DNA of 64,000 nucleotides from Acidobacteriota bacterium (GCA_012103255.1 WLXD01000002.1:372001-436000); one strand, 5' to 3'. Numbered from the stretch's first letter, positions 18,326-26,915 are shown. The notes: generated by a model not told the origin, from the letters alone. Numbers and translations are program-made.

Positions 18326-19063
18326 ATGAAAAGAATGCTCGTCGCGGCGACGATCACTTGCGCCGCGTTCGTCGCGAGCTCCGGCACAGCCCCTGAAGCG
18401 GCTGAGATAGAGCAGCAGGAAGCAATGGCGCCCGCTGCCGTCGAAACCTTGGACTGCTCCGTGTTCGGTTACCCGCGCGGCGTCGTGGGCAACCGTCCCA
18501 ACGGCGAAACTCAGCAACTCTACAAGGGCAACAAACGGTTGCTTTACTACTACGCCCCAACCGATGGCACGGCAAACATCGAACACATCGGCGACGTAGT
18601 CGGGCCGTCTGCAGGGTCGATCGGCGAGTACAGTCGCGTCTACTCCAACCCGCACCAACATGACGACGCCACAGTCTGGATCATGGTCGCGGAGCCGGGC
18701 CGCGTGGTTGTCAACAGCACTGAGAAGTACTGCCAGATCAAGCATCAGAACGTCACGGTCGCGCCTAACACGCGTGGAGAACTGTGGCGCGGAGACGACA
18801 ACATCTTCGTGGTCAACGAGGGGCCAGGGACGGTCACGCTGCAAGACGTCAACGGCAACGATGTCGCGGGAAAACTCCCCGCCGGCGCGTCCGTCGCACT
18901 CGGCGGCATGAACCAGCTCTATGCGAAGAACGTAAACAACCCAGCCGCAGTGAACGCGACGGTCTACACGTTCATCGGATATGACCCGATCCGGATCGCC
19001 AGCATCGAGGCAGAAATCGCCCGGATCACTGCCGCGAACGCGGAGACTCACCGGGAGCGGTAG
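18326..19063 (+). CDS. secreted protein of unknown function
   Basis: 245 residues. A signal peptide (MKRMLVAATITCAAFVASSGTA, cleavage near residue 22-25) indicates export. I do not recognise the family. The mature part is rich in Asn, Gly and Val and looks all-beta (WIMVAEPGRVVVNST, IFVVNEGPGTVTLQDVNGN, AVNATVYTFIGYDP), with two cysteines (CSVFGYP near residue 44 and YCQIKHQ near 136) that could pair. The last 25 residues form a charged helix (ASIEAEIARITAANAETHRER). A ribosome binding site (GGAGAT) is visible about ten bases before the ATG. It stands alone downstream of the repeat region. Confidence 0.7.
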   Translation: MKRMLVAATITCAAFVASSGTAPEAAEIEQQEAMAPAAVETLDCSVFGYPRGVVGNRPNGETQQLYKGNKRLLYYYAPTDGTANIEHIGDVVGPSAGSIGEYSRVYSNPHQHDDATVWIMVAEPGRVVVNSTEKYCQIKHQNVTVAPNTRGELWRGDDNIFVVNEGPGTVTLQDVNGNDVAGKLPAGASVALGGMNQLYAKNVNNPAAVNATVYTFIGYDPIRIASIEAEIARITAANAETHRER

Positions 19064-19279
19064 TCACGCGCCTCGACCCCATCTACAAGGCCCCGTGACC
19101 TTCGGGTTATGAGTTCTCTGCTGGGCGTGGCGCGCCCCCAGTTCGGCAGCGTTGCTGGGCACCACCAGGGTCTGCAGTGGCAACGAGTGGTGTGGCGCGG
19201 CACACCGGGTGGCACCCGTCGTCCGCCAGGCGGCGGTTCCCTGCGAACACGGTGGGGTGATGTACTCGCGTGGTACGAG

Positions 19280-20368
19280 CTAGCCGGTGGGCGCGACGGT
19301 CACGAAGAAGAAGAAAGGCTCGGAGGGATCGAAGTTCCCACCTTTCGGCGTCACATTGATATCGAGCACGTCGTCGACCTCGACCTTGACTGCGCCGAAG
19401 GACTTCGTCTGCGAAGCCACGTTGTTGCCGTTGACGGTGAGCTTGTACTGCACCGACAGCTTCTTCTTCCCGTTCTTGTCCTTGAGCGTGACCGCGACCT
19501 TAATCGTCTTCGGTGCTGAGGAGCGCCCCTCGCGAGTCCCGATGAAGGCCCCGCCGAGCTGAACATCTGCTGACACCGTATCGAACGCAACGCCGGATCT
19601 GACTCGCACGAGCCGCGTCTTGGCCCGCGCCTGTGCAGCGTCGACCGCAGGGAACACGACCGGAATCACCATCGCGTTGTCGGGCACCGCACCCAGCACG
19701 TCCCGCCCGGCTCCGGCGGCTCCAAGCCCGATCCGGCCATACTCGCTCAGGGCTGTTAGAGCTCCCCGCGCCGACGGCTTGTAGCCAAGTGCCAGCTGTG
19801 CGGTCTGGTCATTGGCGAGATCGCCACCCTTGGGCTTGGCTCTGAGGATTACCGCGTCGTTGACGTCGGCGACGAAGCCCGTCAGGTTCATCGACTGATT
19901 GATTTTCCCCTTCTTGATCTTGATCGTGGACTTCAGGACGGTGTCGCCGACGCGCTGCCCGCGCTCGCCGGCGGGCACGTGCTCGACTTCAACATCGATC
20001 TTCTTCGGGAGCTTGCTTCGGCTTGAACTATCGACCGAGACGTCGCCGCTAAGGTCGATCAGGCCGTCGGGGAAAAAGATTCCGACGCCCGGGATAAAGC
20101 GGAAGAGGTTGGTCCGCTTCTTGTTGGGAACGATGGCAGTGCCGTCGGGGCTCGGGAACGAGATCGTCGTGGACGCCGAGAGGAAGCCGAAGGTGAAGAA
20201 ATCGGAGGCGCCATCGGTGTCGACGCTGCAATTGCAGCAGAAGGACGAAGTGGCCGAAGAACCGATCAAAGCAAGCGGCAGCATCACAGCAACTACGAAT
20301 GCGCGAAGCAAAGTACGGCTCGCTGGAAGCCTCAGCGTAGGCTGGTCGTGAGAGCTGTCGTCGCGCAT
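19280..20368 (-). CDS. secreted protein of unknown function, Lys-rich beta domain
   Basis: 362 residues from the ATG at 20368, which has GGAGG eight bases upstream; the in-frame start at 20449 has no such support. A signal-like hydrophobic segment (LLRAFVVAVMLPLALIGSSA) is followed at once by SSFCCNCS, three cysteines in four residues. The remainder looks beta-rich with basic strands (STIKIKKGKINQSM, KVAVTLKDKNGKKKLSVQYKL, AVKVEVDDVLDINVTPKGG). It resembles a surface or structural exoprotein more than an enzyme, but I do not recognise a family. The 216-base gap to the convergent gene ending at 19063 shows no other feature. Confidence 0.7.
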   Translation of the reverse strand: MRDDSSHDQPTLRLPASRTLLRAFVVAVMLPLALIGSSATSSFCCNCSVDTDGASDFFTFGFLSASTTISFPSPDGTAIVPNKKRTNLFRFIPGVGIFFPDGLIDLSGDVSVDSSSRSKLPKKIDVEVEHVPAGERGQRVGDTVLKSTIKIKKGKINQSMNLTGFVADVNDAVILRAKPKGGDLANDQTAQLALGYKPSARGALTALSEYGRIGLGAAGAGRDVLGAVPDNAMVIPVVFPAVDAAQARAKTRLVRVRSGVAFDTVSADVQLGGAFIGTREGRSSAPKTIKVAVTLKDKNGKKKLSVQYKLTVNGNNVASQTKSFGAVKVEVDDVLDINVTPKGGNFDPSEPFFFFVTVAPTG

Positions 20369-20527
20369 CGATCTGACCTCCGGAACGGGCGTCGCTCTGA
20401 GCGAACGGCTGGAACCGGGAAAGTAGCGCGGCGGCCAGGACAGTGACAAGTGCCGGGCCTCAATTTCCCGTCATGTGGCGCGCATGCGCCAGCCCTGCAT
20501 CGAGGGTGGGTCGCATAGGATGTGCGC

Positions 20528-21346
20528 ATGCCGCAGCCTTTCGACCCTATCTTCTACGTGTTGCCGCTCGCCGCGGGAGAAGCACTCCCTCTCTACACCT
20601 ACGGAGTCGCGCGCGGTCTCGCGATCATCGCCGTCGTGCTCGTGTGGCGCTACGGCTTCAGGCGTCGCGGCATCGACCCGGATCATGCCTACATGGCCTT
20701 CCTCTGGGTTGCCCCGATTACGCTGCTCGCCACGGCGATGTTCAGCTTCGGTCAGTTCGCGGCCCTGCTCGGTGAGGGCGCTGACCCCTGGCGGGTCTTT
20801 CTACTGGCGATCACTCGGCCCGGCGGGAGCTCGCTTATCGCCATACCTGTGGGACTGCTGGCGGTGCTGCAGTACGCCCGACTCTACGGAGTCCCCACAC
20901 GGCGCTTCCTCGATGTCGCCGCCCTTAGCGCCGCGTTGGCGCTGCCCATTCAGCGGGTCGGCTGCTCGGCCGCCGGTTGCTGCTACGGCGGCGCCACGGA
21001 AGTCCCCTGGGCCGTCACCTACGACCTCCTGCTTCTTGCCTACCCGCGAGTAGCCCCGCTCGGCGTGCCGATCCATCCGACGCAGCTGTACGAAGCGGCC
21101 GCGACTCTGGCGTTGTTCATCACTCTGATCTGGATGTTTCGCCGGAACTCGCCCGATGGCTCGGTCTTCTGGTCATTCCTCGGCGGCTACGGAGCGATCC
21201 GATTCGCCGTGGATATCCTCCGCGACGACCCGCACCCGTTCGGTGAATGGAACGGCCTCTGGGGCGCCCATCTGATCTACGCGGGAGCGGTCTTGGCCGC
21301 GTTCGTCGCGCTGCGCCGGATCCGGCGGGACTCACGATCCGACTGA
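20528..21346 (+). CDS. prolipoprotein diacylglyceryl transferase family protein (divergent)
   Basis: 272 residues from ATG 20528 (an in-frame GTG lies two codons earlier). There are about seven membrane segments. The Lgt-family signatures are QRVGCSAAGCCYGG (about residues 147-160) and HPTQLYE (about 183-189), followed by a GGYGAIRFAVDILRDD block corresponding to the conserved Arg region. True Lgt also has an H-G-G motif near its third membrane helix; here that position reads PGGSSLIAIPVG, without the histidine. It may therefore be an Lgt paralogue with a different job rather than the housekeeping enzyme that lipidates the many lipoproteins in this window. Confidence 0.75.
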   Translation: MPQPFDPIFYVLPLAAGEALPLYTYGVARGLAIIAVVLVWRYGFRRRGIDPDHAYMAFLWVAPITLLATAMFSFGQFAALLGEGADPWRVFLLAITRPGGSSLIAIPVGLLAVLQYARLYGVPTRRFLDVAALSAALALPIQRVGCSAAGCCYGGATEVPWAVTYDLLLLAYPRVAPLGVPIHPTQLYEAAATLALFITLIWMFRRNSPDGSVFWSFLGGYGAIRFAVDILRDDPHPFGEWNGLWGAHLIYAGAVLAAFVALRRIRRDSRSD

Positions 21347-21519
21347 CTCTAGCCGTCACGACCGGTGGCCCCCTTGGGTGATCTACGTAGGTCGAAATAC
21401 GCAATCTCTTGGAATCGAGGCTCCCGGCACCGTCACGGGTGTAGGGTCAGAAGCACGGCAACTTGGTAACAGCCAGCAGGGACGACTAGCTCCCGCTACG
21501 CGGAAGGACTTCAGCAACC

Positions 21520-22068
21520 ATGAACTGCCCCGAGTGTGGAGCCTCTCTCGAGCGTCGGAATCTGGCGAGCGTCATCGTTGACGAATGCGTGGAATGCGGC
21601 GGCATTTGGTTCGATCGCGACGAGTTGAGGCGTGCCAAGGATGCGGCCGAACCCGACGCCAATTGGCTCGACTTCGAGGCTTGGAAGCACACCGACAGCG
21701 TCCACGGCAAACCAGCCGGGATGGACTGTCCATCTTGCGAAGTGCCACTGCTCGAACTGACCTATGGGGACACCGGCGTTGAGATCGACCACTGCCCAGG
21801 CTGCTGGGGCGTCTGGCTCGCCAAAGGCAGGTTCCGTGCCATCGTCGAAGCGCTCGACAAACAGATCGACTCGATGCCTGCGGCAGAGTTGTTCCAAGCC
21901 ACGCTCCGCGAAGCGCGCTCGCTGATCGAGGGCACCGAGGAGAACCTCGGCTCAGACTGGCACGACTTCGCGACTGTGCTGAGGCTGTTGGAATACCGCT
22001 TCCTGGTGGACAACCCGAGTGTGGCGGCCGCACTCGCGAGATTCCAAGGTGGCAGTCCGTTCAGGTAG
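21520..22068 (+). CDS. TFIIB-type zinc-ribbon protein, two CxxC pairs repeated
   Basis: 182 residues. Two zinc-ribbon units are visible: CPECGA...DECVECGGIWFDRDEL (residues about 3-37) and CPSCEVPL...DHCPGCWGVWLAKGRF (about 69-106). Each has the CxxC...CxxCxGxW pattern of the zf-TFIIB family. The remaining about 75 residues are helical (AAELFQATLREARSLIEGTEENL). Proteins of this family are often of unknown function. No operon partner is evident: the gaps on both sides exceed 170 bases. GGAAGGA about ten bases before the ATG is a reasonable ribosome binding site. Confidence 0.85.
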   Translation: MNCPECGASLERRNLASVIVDECVECGGIWFDRDELRRAKDAAEPDANWLDFEAWKHTDSVHGKPAGMDCPSCEVPLLELTYGDTGVEIDHCPGCWGVWLAKGRFRAIVEALDKQIDSMPAAELFQATLREARSLIEGTEENLGSDWHDFATVLRLLEYRFLVDNPSVAAALARFQGGSPFR

Positions 22069-22249
22069 CCTCCTCTAGGTGCTCTGCGCACCAATCTCCG
22101 GTATGGCCCCGTCACCGTAGCTAGAGCTGGCCGGCCAGTAGGGGCGACACGACCCGTGGACAGTTCGCGACAGGCGCTGCTACGGTGAGGTTCGGGTCTA
22201 CGCCGCTTGGGCGCGGAGTCCTCGTCGAGGCCCAAAGGAAGAAGGAGCC

Positions 22250-22510
22250 ATGTTTGAGTCCCTAGCCGCTTGGTTTGACTCGCCGTTCTCGGGAGGGTTG
22301 GCCGGAGGCTTCCTTTATGCGGGCCTGTTCGCCGCCGCCCTAGTGCTGCTCGACCGCGGCGCGACGATCCTGAAGGTCGGCACCGCCAGCTTCGATTTGG
22401 GGCCGTCTGGTATCGAGATCGCTGGGGATAGGGCGCGAGTGATCGGCTATGCGTTCCTGGGATCCGGCTCGCTGGCATTCATCGCCTGCGCCGCCTTGCT
22501 ACTGACCTAG
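22250..22510 (+). CDS. small membrane protein of unknown function
   Basis: 86 residues with two predicted membrane segments (GGLAGGFLYAGLFAAALVLL and VIGYAFLGSGSLAFIACAAL) joined by a short polar loop with a GTASFDLGPSGIEI beta-hairpin-like stretch. AAGGAG lies just before the ATG. I do not recognise the family. The upstream gap is 181 bases and the downstream gap to the adaptor-like gene is 191 bases. Confidence 0.65.
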   Translation: MFESLAAWFDSPFSGGLAGGFLYAGLFAAALVLLDRGATILKVGTASFDLGPSGIEIAGDRARVIGYAFLGSGSLAFIACAALLLT

Positions 22511-22701
22511 GAAGCAGACTCGCGGCGCCCATTCCGGAAACGACCGCCCCGTCCCAGCGACGCGACATGTCGCCTTCGATCGGGGCCTCAACGATCCCGG
22601 AATGCGGCGTCCTGGTGGTCTGGCACGAGCCTTGCTCTAGACAATCGACAACAAGGCCGTATGCCTCACTCGGGAGGTTCGGCAAGCGCACGGAGGTGAC
22701 C

Positions 22702-23346
22702 ATGTCACGAACCCTCAGAACCGGCGCGGTGCTCGCGATCGCCCTCGTAGCGCCCGTCGCGGCGTTCGCGCAGGAAGAAACGGCGGCGCTCGAAGAAGTC
22801 GACGCGCGGATCATCTGGGTTGGTACGGTCGAGCGCGGCTCGGTGGTGCAGCAGGTACGCGGCCCGGGGACCATGGAGCGTTTTGGCCGCGGATTCCACG
22901 CCCACGTACGCGTGATGGCGAATCACGCAGCCGCGCTGCAACTCGACCAGGAAGCCACTGTCGACACGCGCTCTGAGAAGCTTGTCGGTCGTGTAGTGCA
23001 TATAGACGATCGCATTGAAGAAGGCACACTTCGCGTGATCGTGGAGGTCACCGATGCGATTCCGGACAGCGTCCGGCCAGGCCTGAGCATCGACGCGCGA
23101 ATCCGCACAGGTGTTCTCGAAAACGTCGTGTACGTCGATCGCCCGGCCTACGGCCAGACCGGTCAGACCATCGGAATCTTCAAGCTCACTTCCGACGGCT
23201 CGATTGCCGAACGCATCCCGGTGACCTTCGGCGCCTCGTCAGTCGACAAGATCGTGGTCGCCGACGGCCTCATGCCCGGCGATCAGATCATCCTGTCGGA
23301 CATGTCGCGCTACGACGCCTCGCACAAGGTCCGCCTGATCCAATAG
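22702..23346 (+). CDS. truncated RND/HlyD-type periplasmic adaptor protein
   Basis: 214 residues from ATG 22702, chosen for its GGAGGTGACC ribosome binding site and the signal peptide that begins there (LAIALVAPVAAFAQ); the in-frame ATG at 22567 lacks both. The mature part matches only the beta-barrel and membrane-proximal end of membrane-fusion proteins (IPDSVRPGLSIDARIRTGVL, VYVDRPAYGQTGQTIGIFKL, VADGLMPGDQIILSDMSRYD). The lipoyl domain and alpha-helical hairpin needed to meet an outer-membrane channel are absent. It may be a remnant, or a reduced adaptor that works with an ADOP. A strong hairpin follows the stop. Confidence 0.75.
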   Translation: MSRTLRTGAVLAIALVAPVAAFAQEETAALEEVDARIIWVGTVERGSVVQQVRGPGTMERFGRGFHAHVRVMANHAAALQLDQEATVDTRSEKLVGRVVHIDDRIEEGTLRVIVEVTDAIPDSVRPGLSIDARIRTGVLENVVYVDRPAYGQTGQTIGIFKLTSDGSIAERIPVTFGASSVDKIVVADGLMPGDQIILSDMSRYDASHKVRLIQ

Positions 23347-23375
23347 CAAGAGTCCCGCCGCAAGGCAGGAACCCG

Positions 23376-23412
23376 CCGGCCCGCACGTGATCGCCTACGT
23401 GCGGGCCGGTTT
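23376..23412 (+). terminator. intrinsic terminator after the adaptor-like gene
   Basis: CCGGCCCGCACGT (23376-23388) and ACGTGCGGGCCGG (23397-23409) form a perfect 13-base-pair stem with an 8-base loop, followed by TTT. It lies 30 bases after the stop at 23346 and insulates the PadR-ADOP operon that follows. Confidence 0.8.
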
Positions 23413-23462
23413 CTGCGTCTGAAGTTCGTGGCCATGTCGGCGTCCTCCGCGTCTCGCACTTG

Positions 23463-23501
23463 ACTTCTAACCTAAGAAGTTAATATAAACAGCTTAGGTT
23501 A
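23463..23501. promoter_or_regulatory. inverted-repeat operator with CCTAAG core upstream of PadR
   Basis: TAACCTAAG (23468-23476) and CTTAGGTTA (23493-23501) are perfect inverted repeats with 16 bases between, 22 bases before the PadR ATG. ACTTCT (23463-23468) and AGAAGT (23475-23480) form a second dyad overlapping the left arm. The AT-rich spacer could hold a -10 element. The ACCTAAG core is shared with the repeat upstream of the PadR at 17585-17920. Confidence 0.7.
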
Positions 23502-23522
23502 CGAATTCAGGAGCGACCAAAC

Positions 23523-23873
23523 ATGACTCGTGTACGCGCGAACCGGCTGTATGGCGCGGTGGAATTGCTGATCCTGCGGAGCATCGATCGGCATGGCCCG
23601 CTGCACGGACTCGACATCGCCCGTGCGATCGCCACGGGCTCAGATGCCACGATCCAGATCGAGGAAGGGACGCTCTACCCCGCCCTGCACCGGATGCAGA
23701 AGCGCGGCGTGCTGCGCGGTGAGTGGCAGAAGTCGGACAAGGGGCGTCGTGCGCGGGTCTACGACCTGACCGCCGAGGGCCGCGCCGAACTCGCGAACGA
23801 ACTCGACTCCTGGGTTCGCCACACTGCTGCCATCCGACAGGTTCTCGATATCCCCGAGGAAGAAGTGTCTTGA
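23523..23873 (+). CDS. PadR family transcriptional regulator
   Basis: 116 residues. Winged-helix landmarks are AVELLILRSIDRHGPLHGLDIARAI, the recognition region IQIEEGTLYPALHRMQKRGVL, and wing RVYDLTAEGRAEL, followed by a C-terminal helix ending VLDIPEEEVS. AGGAG lies about eight bases before the ATG. The stop overlaps the TTG start of the downstream permease (TTGA). It shares the EEG[TA]LYPALHR recognition region and a CCTAAG-type operator with the PadR at 17585. Likely autorepressor of the pair. Confidence 0.92.
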   Translation: MTRVRANRLYGAVELLILRSIDRHGPLHGLDIARAIATGSDATIQIEEGTLYPALHRMQKRGVLRGEWQKSDKGRRARVYDLTAEGRAELANELDSWVRHTAAIRQVLDIPEEEVS

Positions 23874-26491
23874 AAGACAAACGCACTCCTCTCCCCTGGC
23901 GCCCGAGCCGCGACGAGATCGACGAAGAGATCCTGCACCACATGCGGGGCCGGATTGACGACCTGGTGCGAGCCGGCCGCTCGCGCGAGGACGCCGAACG
24001 TGAGGTGCGCCAGCGCTTCGGGAACCCTGGCTCGGTCCGCAAACAGACTGAGCGCGTGTACGCGCCGGAACGCGGCAGCTTCTTCGGCACACTGGTCTCT
24101 GAAATTGTCGGCGCCGCGCGATCCCTGCGCCATCGGCCCGCGTTCGCTCTCACGGCCATCCTGCTCGTCGCGGTGGGCATCGGCGCCACCACGGTGATGC
24201 TTGCAGTCGTCGACGCGTACCTCCTGCGCGGCATGCCGTTCCCGCATGCTGAGCGCCTCGCCTGGATCAACGAAACGCCGCCGCAGAACGAGCGCGTGCG
24301 ATCGCGACCGGCGGAGGTGAACTGGCGCGAGGCTGACGACGTGGGACTGGCCGTCAGCTGGGACCGCGACGCATTCACCTTGCTCGGCGACGGCCCTCCG
24401 CAGACCGTCTCGGGCGTCTGGGTGCCACCCGATTTCTTCGAAGCCTTCGGCATCACCACCGCGATGGGCCGCAGCTTCGCTCCCGACGAGATCGGCCCCA
24501 ACGCAGCACCCGTCGCGATTATCAGCCACGACCTGTGGCAGACGCGTTTCGGTGGAGCGGAGGATGTGCTCGGCCACACGATACGGATGTACGCGTCCGA
24601 CCGCCCGGATGATGCGCAGGCTCTCACCGTCATCGGCGTGCTGGCGGCCGACTGGTGGCACATGTACGAGTCCACGCAAATTCTCACCCCGCTCGGGTCG
24701 CACGATCATCCGACCTACGTGGTGCGCATCGAGACGGGTGTTGAGATGCACGAGGCGGCGCAACGTATGACGGCGTTCGCACGCCAGTCATGGGGGCCCG
24801 AATTCTCCGATTGGAACGTCGAACTCAGCCCGATGCACGAGCAACACGTCGAAGAGGTTCGCCCTCTCTTGCAGACGCTCGGCGCGGGCGTGTCGCTCGT
24901 GCTCCTCATCGCGTGCGCCAACGTGGCTGTGCTCTTCCTCGTGCAAGCGGTCGGTCGAACCCGTGAGTTCGCGCTGCGGGCGGCGCTGGGAGCTGCTCGA
25001 TCACGCCTCGCGTTGCGCCTTGTCGCTGAGGCCGCTGTGGTCGGTTTGGCTGGAGCAGTCGTCGGCGCGCTGATCTCCTCGCAGGTACTTGCCGTGCTCG
25101 GCTCAGCCATTGAAGTCCGCCTCGGCGCCTCCGTGCCGGGTGGCACCACCGCGCTCGCCCTTCAGCCGCGCGTGTTGCTGGTAAGCATCGGCATCACCGG
25201 TGTGGTCACGCTGCTGTTCGGGCTCGCTCCCCTGCTCGCCGGGATCGGCGGCAATCTGTCCGGCACGCTCACCGGCAGCGGCCGCTCATCCACCGGGACC
25301 GCGCGGCACCGCACGCTCCGCACCGGGCTGATCGTGCTCGAGGTTGCTCTGTCGGTGGCACTGCTGGTCGGTGCAGGACTCACGATGCGCTCGGCGATTC
25401 ATCTGTCTAACGTGGAACTCGGATTCCAGCCTGAAGGTCTGATCCGCATGGGATTCGGCATGTCATCGGTGCGCTACCCAAGTGCCGCCGAGTGGCATCA
25501 GCGAATCGAAGAAACCGTCACCGCGTTCCGCGAAGTTCCAGGCGTTGAGTCGGTCGCCGCCGCGAACCCGGGCGCGTTCTCTTTTGCCGCCAACCTGGTC
25601 ACAGCTGTCGACGGCCCGATGGCCGAATCCGACACGCGACTACGCGCCGCCGTGCGCTACATCGGCGTCGACTACCTCGAGACGCTCGATATCCAGCAAC
25701 TGGACGGACGCGACTTCGCCACAAGCGACAACGTGGACAACGAGCCGGTTGCCCTGGTGAGCGACGAGTTCGCCGCCACGATGTGGCCGGGCGAAGACCC
25801 GATGGGCAAGGAGATCCGCATCGCCGACCCGATGGGCGACGGAAGTCCCACTCAGCGGCGAGTTGTCGGCGTGGTGGGCGACACTCGCGAGAGCCTCACC
25901 GGCGAGCGCGAGCTCCCGGACGCGTACATTCCGCTGGCCCAGGTGCCATTCCCCTACGTATTCCTGACGGTGCGGGCGCAGGTGGCGCCGGAGACTCTGA
26001 TGCCGACGCTAGAACAGATCGTCTGGAACGACGACCCTGAGCAGCCGCTCAACCGGCCGGGGCTTCTCCAGCGCGTCATCGACGATGCTGCCGCCACGCC
26101 GCAGGCACTGGCGCGACTGCTGACGGTATTCGCATCGTTCGGAGCCCTGCTCGCCGTGGTCGGCGTCTACGGAGTGATCGCCTTCGCCGCGCGCCAGCGA
26201 CGCCGGGAACTCGCCGTGCGCGTCGCCCTCGGTGCCGCACGCAACGACGTCCTCCAAATCGTCCTCGGCCACGGCGCCCGCGTCGTGGCGGTCGGACTCG
26301 CCCTCGGCCTGTTCGGCGCTTGGTTCATGGCGCAAACCCTCGCCAGCCAGATCTACGGAGTGTCCCCCACCGACCCGATCACCTTCGGCGGTGTGGCCAC
26401 GATGCTCGGGCTGGTGGCCCTCGGCGCTGTGCTCATCCCAGCGCGGAAGGCTGCGGCTACCGACCCGATGAGTTTGCTGCGCGAGGACTAG
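23870..26491 (+). CDS. ADOP family duplicated orphan permease (prefix type 1)
   Basis: 873 residues from TTG 23870, which overlaps the PadR TGA as TTGA and follows GAGGAAG; the longer frame back to 23723 runs inside PadR. The prefix domain (about 12-65; IDEEILHHMRGRIDDLVRAG..FGNP) is followed by the first membrane segment (ILLVAVGIGATTVMLAVV). The first FtsX unit reads CANVAVLFLVQAVGRTREFALRAALGAAR, the second half begins VALSVALLVGAGLTMRS, and the C terminus is IPARKAAATDPMSLLRED. The AVGIGATT and LFLVQAVG variants mark it as a divergent member. No ATPase is adjacent. Confidence 0.92.
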   Translation: MKDKRTPLPWRPSRDEIDEEILHHMRGRIDDLVRAGRSREDAEREVRQRFGNPGSVRKQTERVYAPERGSFFGTLVSEIVGAARSLRHRPAFALTAILLVAVGIGATTVMLAVVDAYLLRGMPFPHAERLAWINETPPQNERVRSRPAEVNWREADDVGLAVSWDRDAFTLLGDGPPQTVSGVWVPPDFFEAFGITTAMGRSFAPDEIGPNAAPVAIISHDLWQTRFGGAEDVLGHTIRMYASDRPDDAQALTVIGVLAADWWHMYESTQILTPLGSHDHPTYVVRIETGVEMHEAAQRMTAFARQSWGPEFSDWNVELSPMHEQHVEEVRPLLQTLGAGVSLVLLIACANVAVLFLVQAVGRTREFALRAALGAARSRLALRLVAEAAVVGLAGAVVGALISSQVLAVLGSAIEVRLGASVPGGTTALALQPRVLLVSIGITGVVTLLFGLAPLLAGIGGNLSGTLTGSGRSSTGTARHRTLRTGLIVLEVALSVALLVGAGLTMRSAIHLSNVELGFQPEGLIRMGFGMSSVRYPSAAEWHQRIEETVTAFREVPGVESVAAANPGAFSFAANLVTAVDGPMAESDTRLRAAVRYIGVDYLETLDIQQLDGRDFATSDNVDNEPVALVSDEFAATMWPGEDPMGKEIRIADPMGDGSPTQRRVVGVVGDTRESLTGERELPDAYIPLAQVPFPYVFLTVRAQVAPETLMPTLEQIVWNDDPEQPLNRPGLLQRVIDDAAATPQALARLLTVFASFGALLAVVGVYGVIAFAARQRRRELAVRVALGAARNDVLQIVLGHGARVVAVGLALGLFGAWFMAQTLASQIYGVSPTDPITFGGVATMLGLVALGAVLIPARKAAATDPMSLLRED

Positions 26492-26510
26492 CTCCTGATC
26501 GATTGACGAT

Positions 26511-26535
26511 CAATGTATAGATGGGTTATACATTG
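26511..26535. promoter_or_regulatory. AT-rich inverted-repeat operator upstream of PadR
   Basis: CAATGTATA (26511-26519) and TATACATTG (26527-26535) are perfect inverted repeats with a 7-base spacer, 30 bases before the GTG start of the PadR gene. The outer ATGT...ACAT resembles the general half-site described for PadR proteins, although the spacing here is longer than the usual 8 bases. Confidence 0.7.
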
Positions 26536-26564
26536 CTCGGAAACTCAAAGATCAGGAGCCGCAT

Positions 26565-26915
26565 GTGGCCACAAAGAAGCCAAGCACCTCGCCCACTCCG
26601 CTCACGCTGCAGATCCTCCTTGCTGTAGTCGACAAGCCTCGACACGGATACGGCATCATCAAGGAGATCACCGCTGCGACCGACGGCCGGCTCGTACCGG
26701 CCACGGGTACGATCTACCTCGCGCTGCGGCGAATGATCGACGACAAGCTCATCCGCAACGCAGCGAGACCAGCCGGCGACGACGAACGGCGCCGCTACTA
26801 CTCGCCAACCGCACTCGGCAGGACTGTGCTGGAAGGCGAACTGCGGCAGATGAACGGCGTTCTGGAGGTTGCGCGCCGCAAGCACGCCCTTCAGGAACCG
26901 GAAGGTTCGGCGTGA
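26565..26915 (+). CDS. PadR family transcriptional regulator
   Basis: 116 residues from GTG 26565, preceded by AGGAG. Winged-helix landmarks are LTLQILLAVVDKPRHGYGIIKEI, recognition region PATGTIYLALRRMIDDKLI and wing RRYYSPTALGRTVL. The short C-terminal helix is typical of the PadR-s2 form. The 3' end overlaps the next permease start as GTGA. Its operator (26511-26535) differs from the CCTAAG type, in line with its different recognition region. Confidence 0.9.
   Translation: MATKKPSTSPTPLTLQILLAVVDKPRHGYGIIKEITAATDGRLVPATGTIYLALRRMIDDKLIRNAARPAGDDERRRYYSPTALGRTVLEGELRQMNGVLEVARRKHALQEPEGSA

Noticed and set aside
18109-18396. Open frame with a Ser-Thr repeat through the AACGTC repeats
   Set aside because: It has no ribosome binding site or domain and runs into the start of the supported gene at 18326; the Ser-Thr run is just the hexamer repeat.
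19109-19519. 136-codon + strand open frame overlapping the 3' end of the gene at 19280
   Set aside because: Most of it is antisense to the supported reverse-strand gene and the rest has no domain or ribosome binding site.
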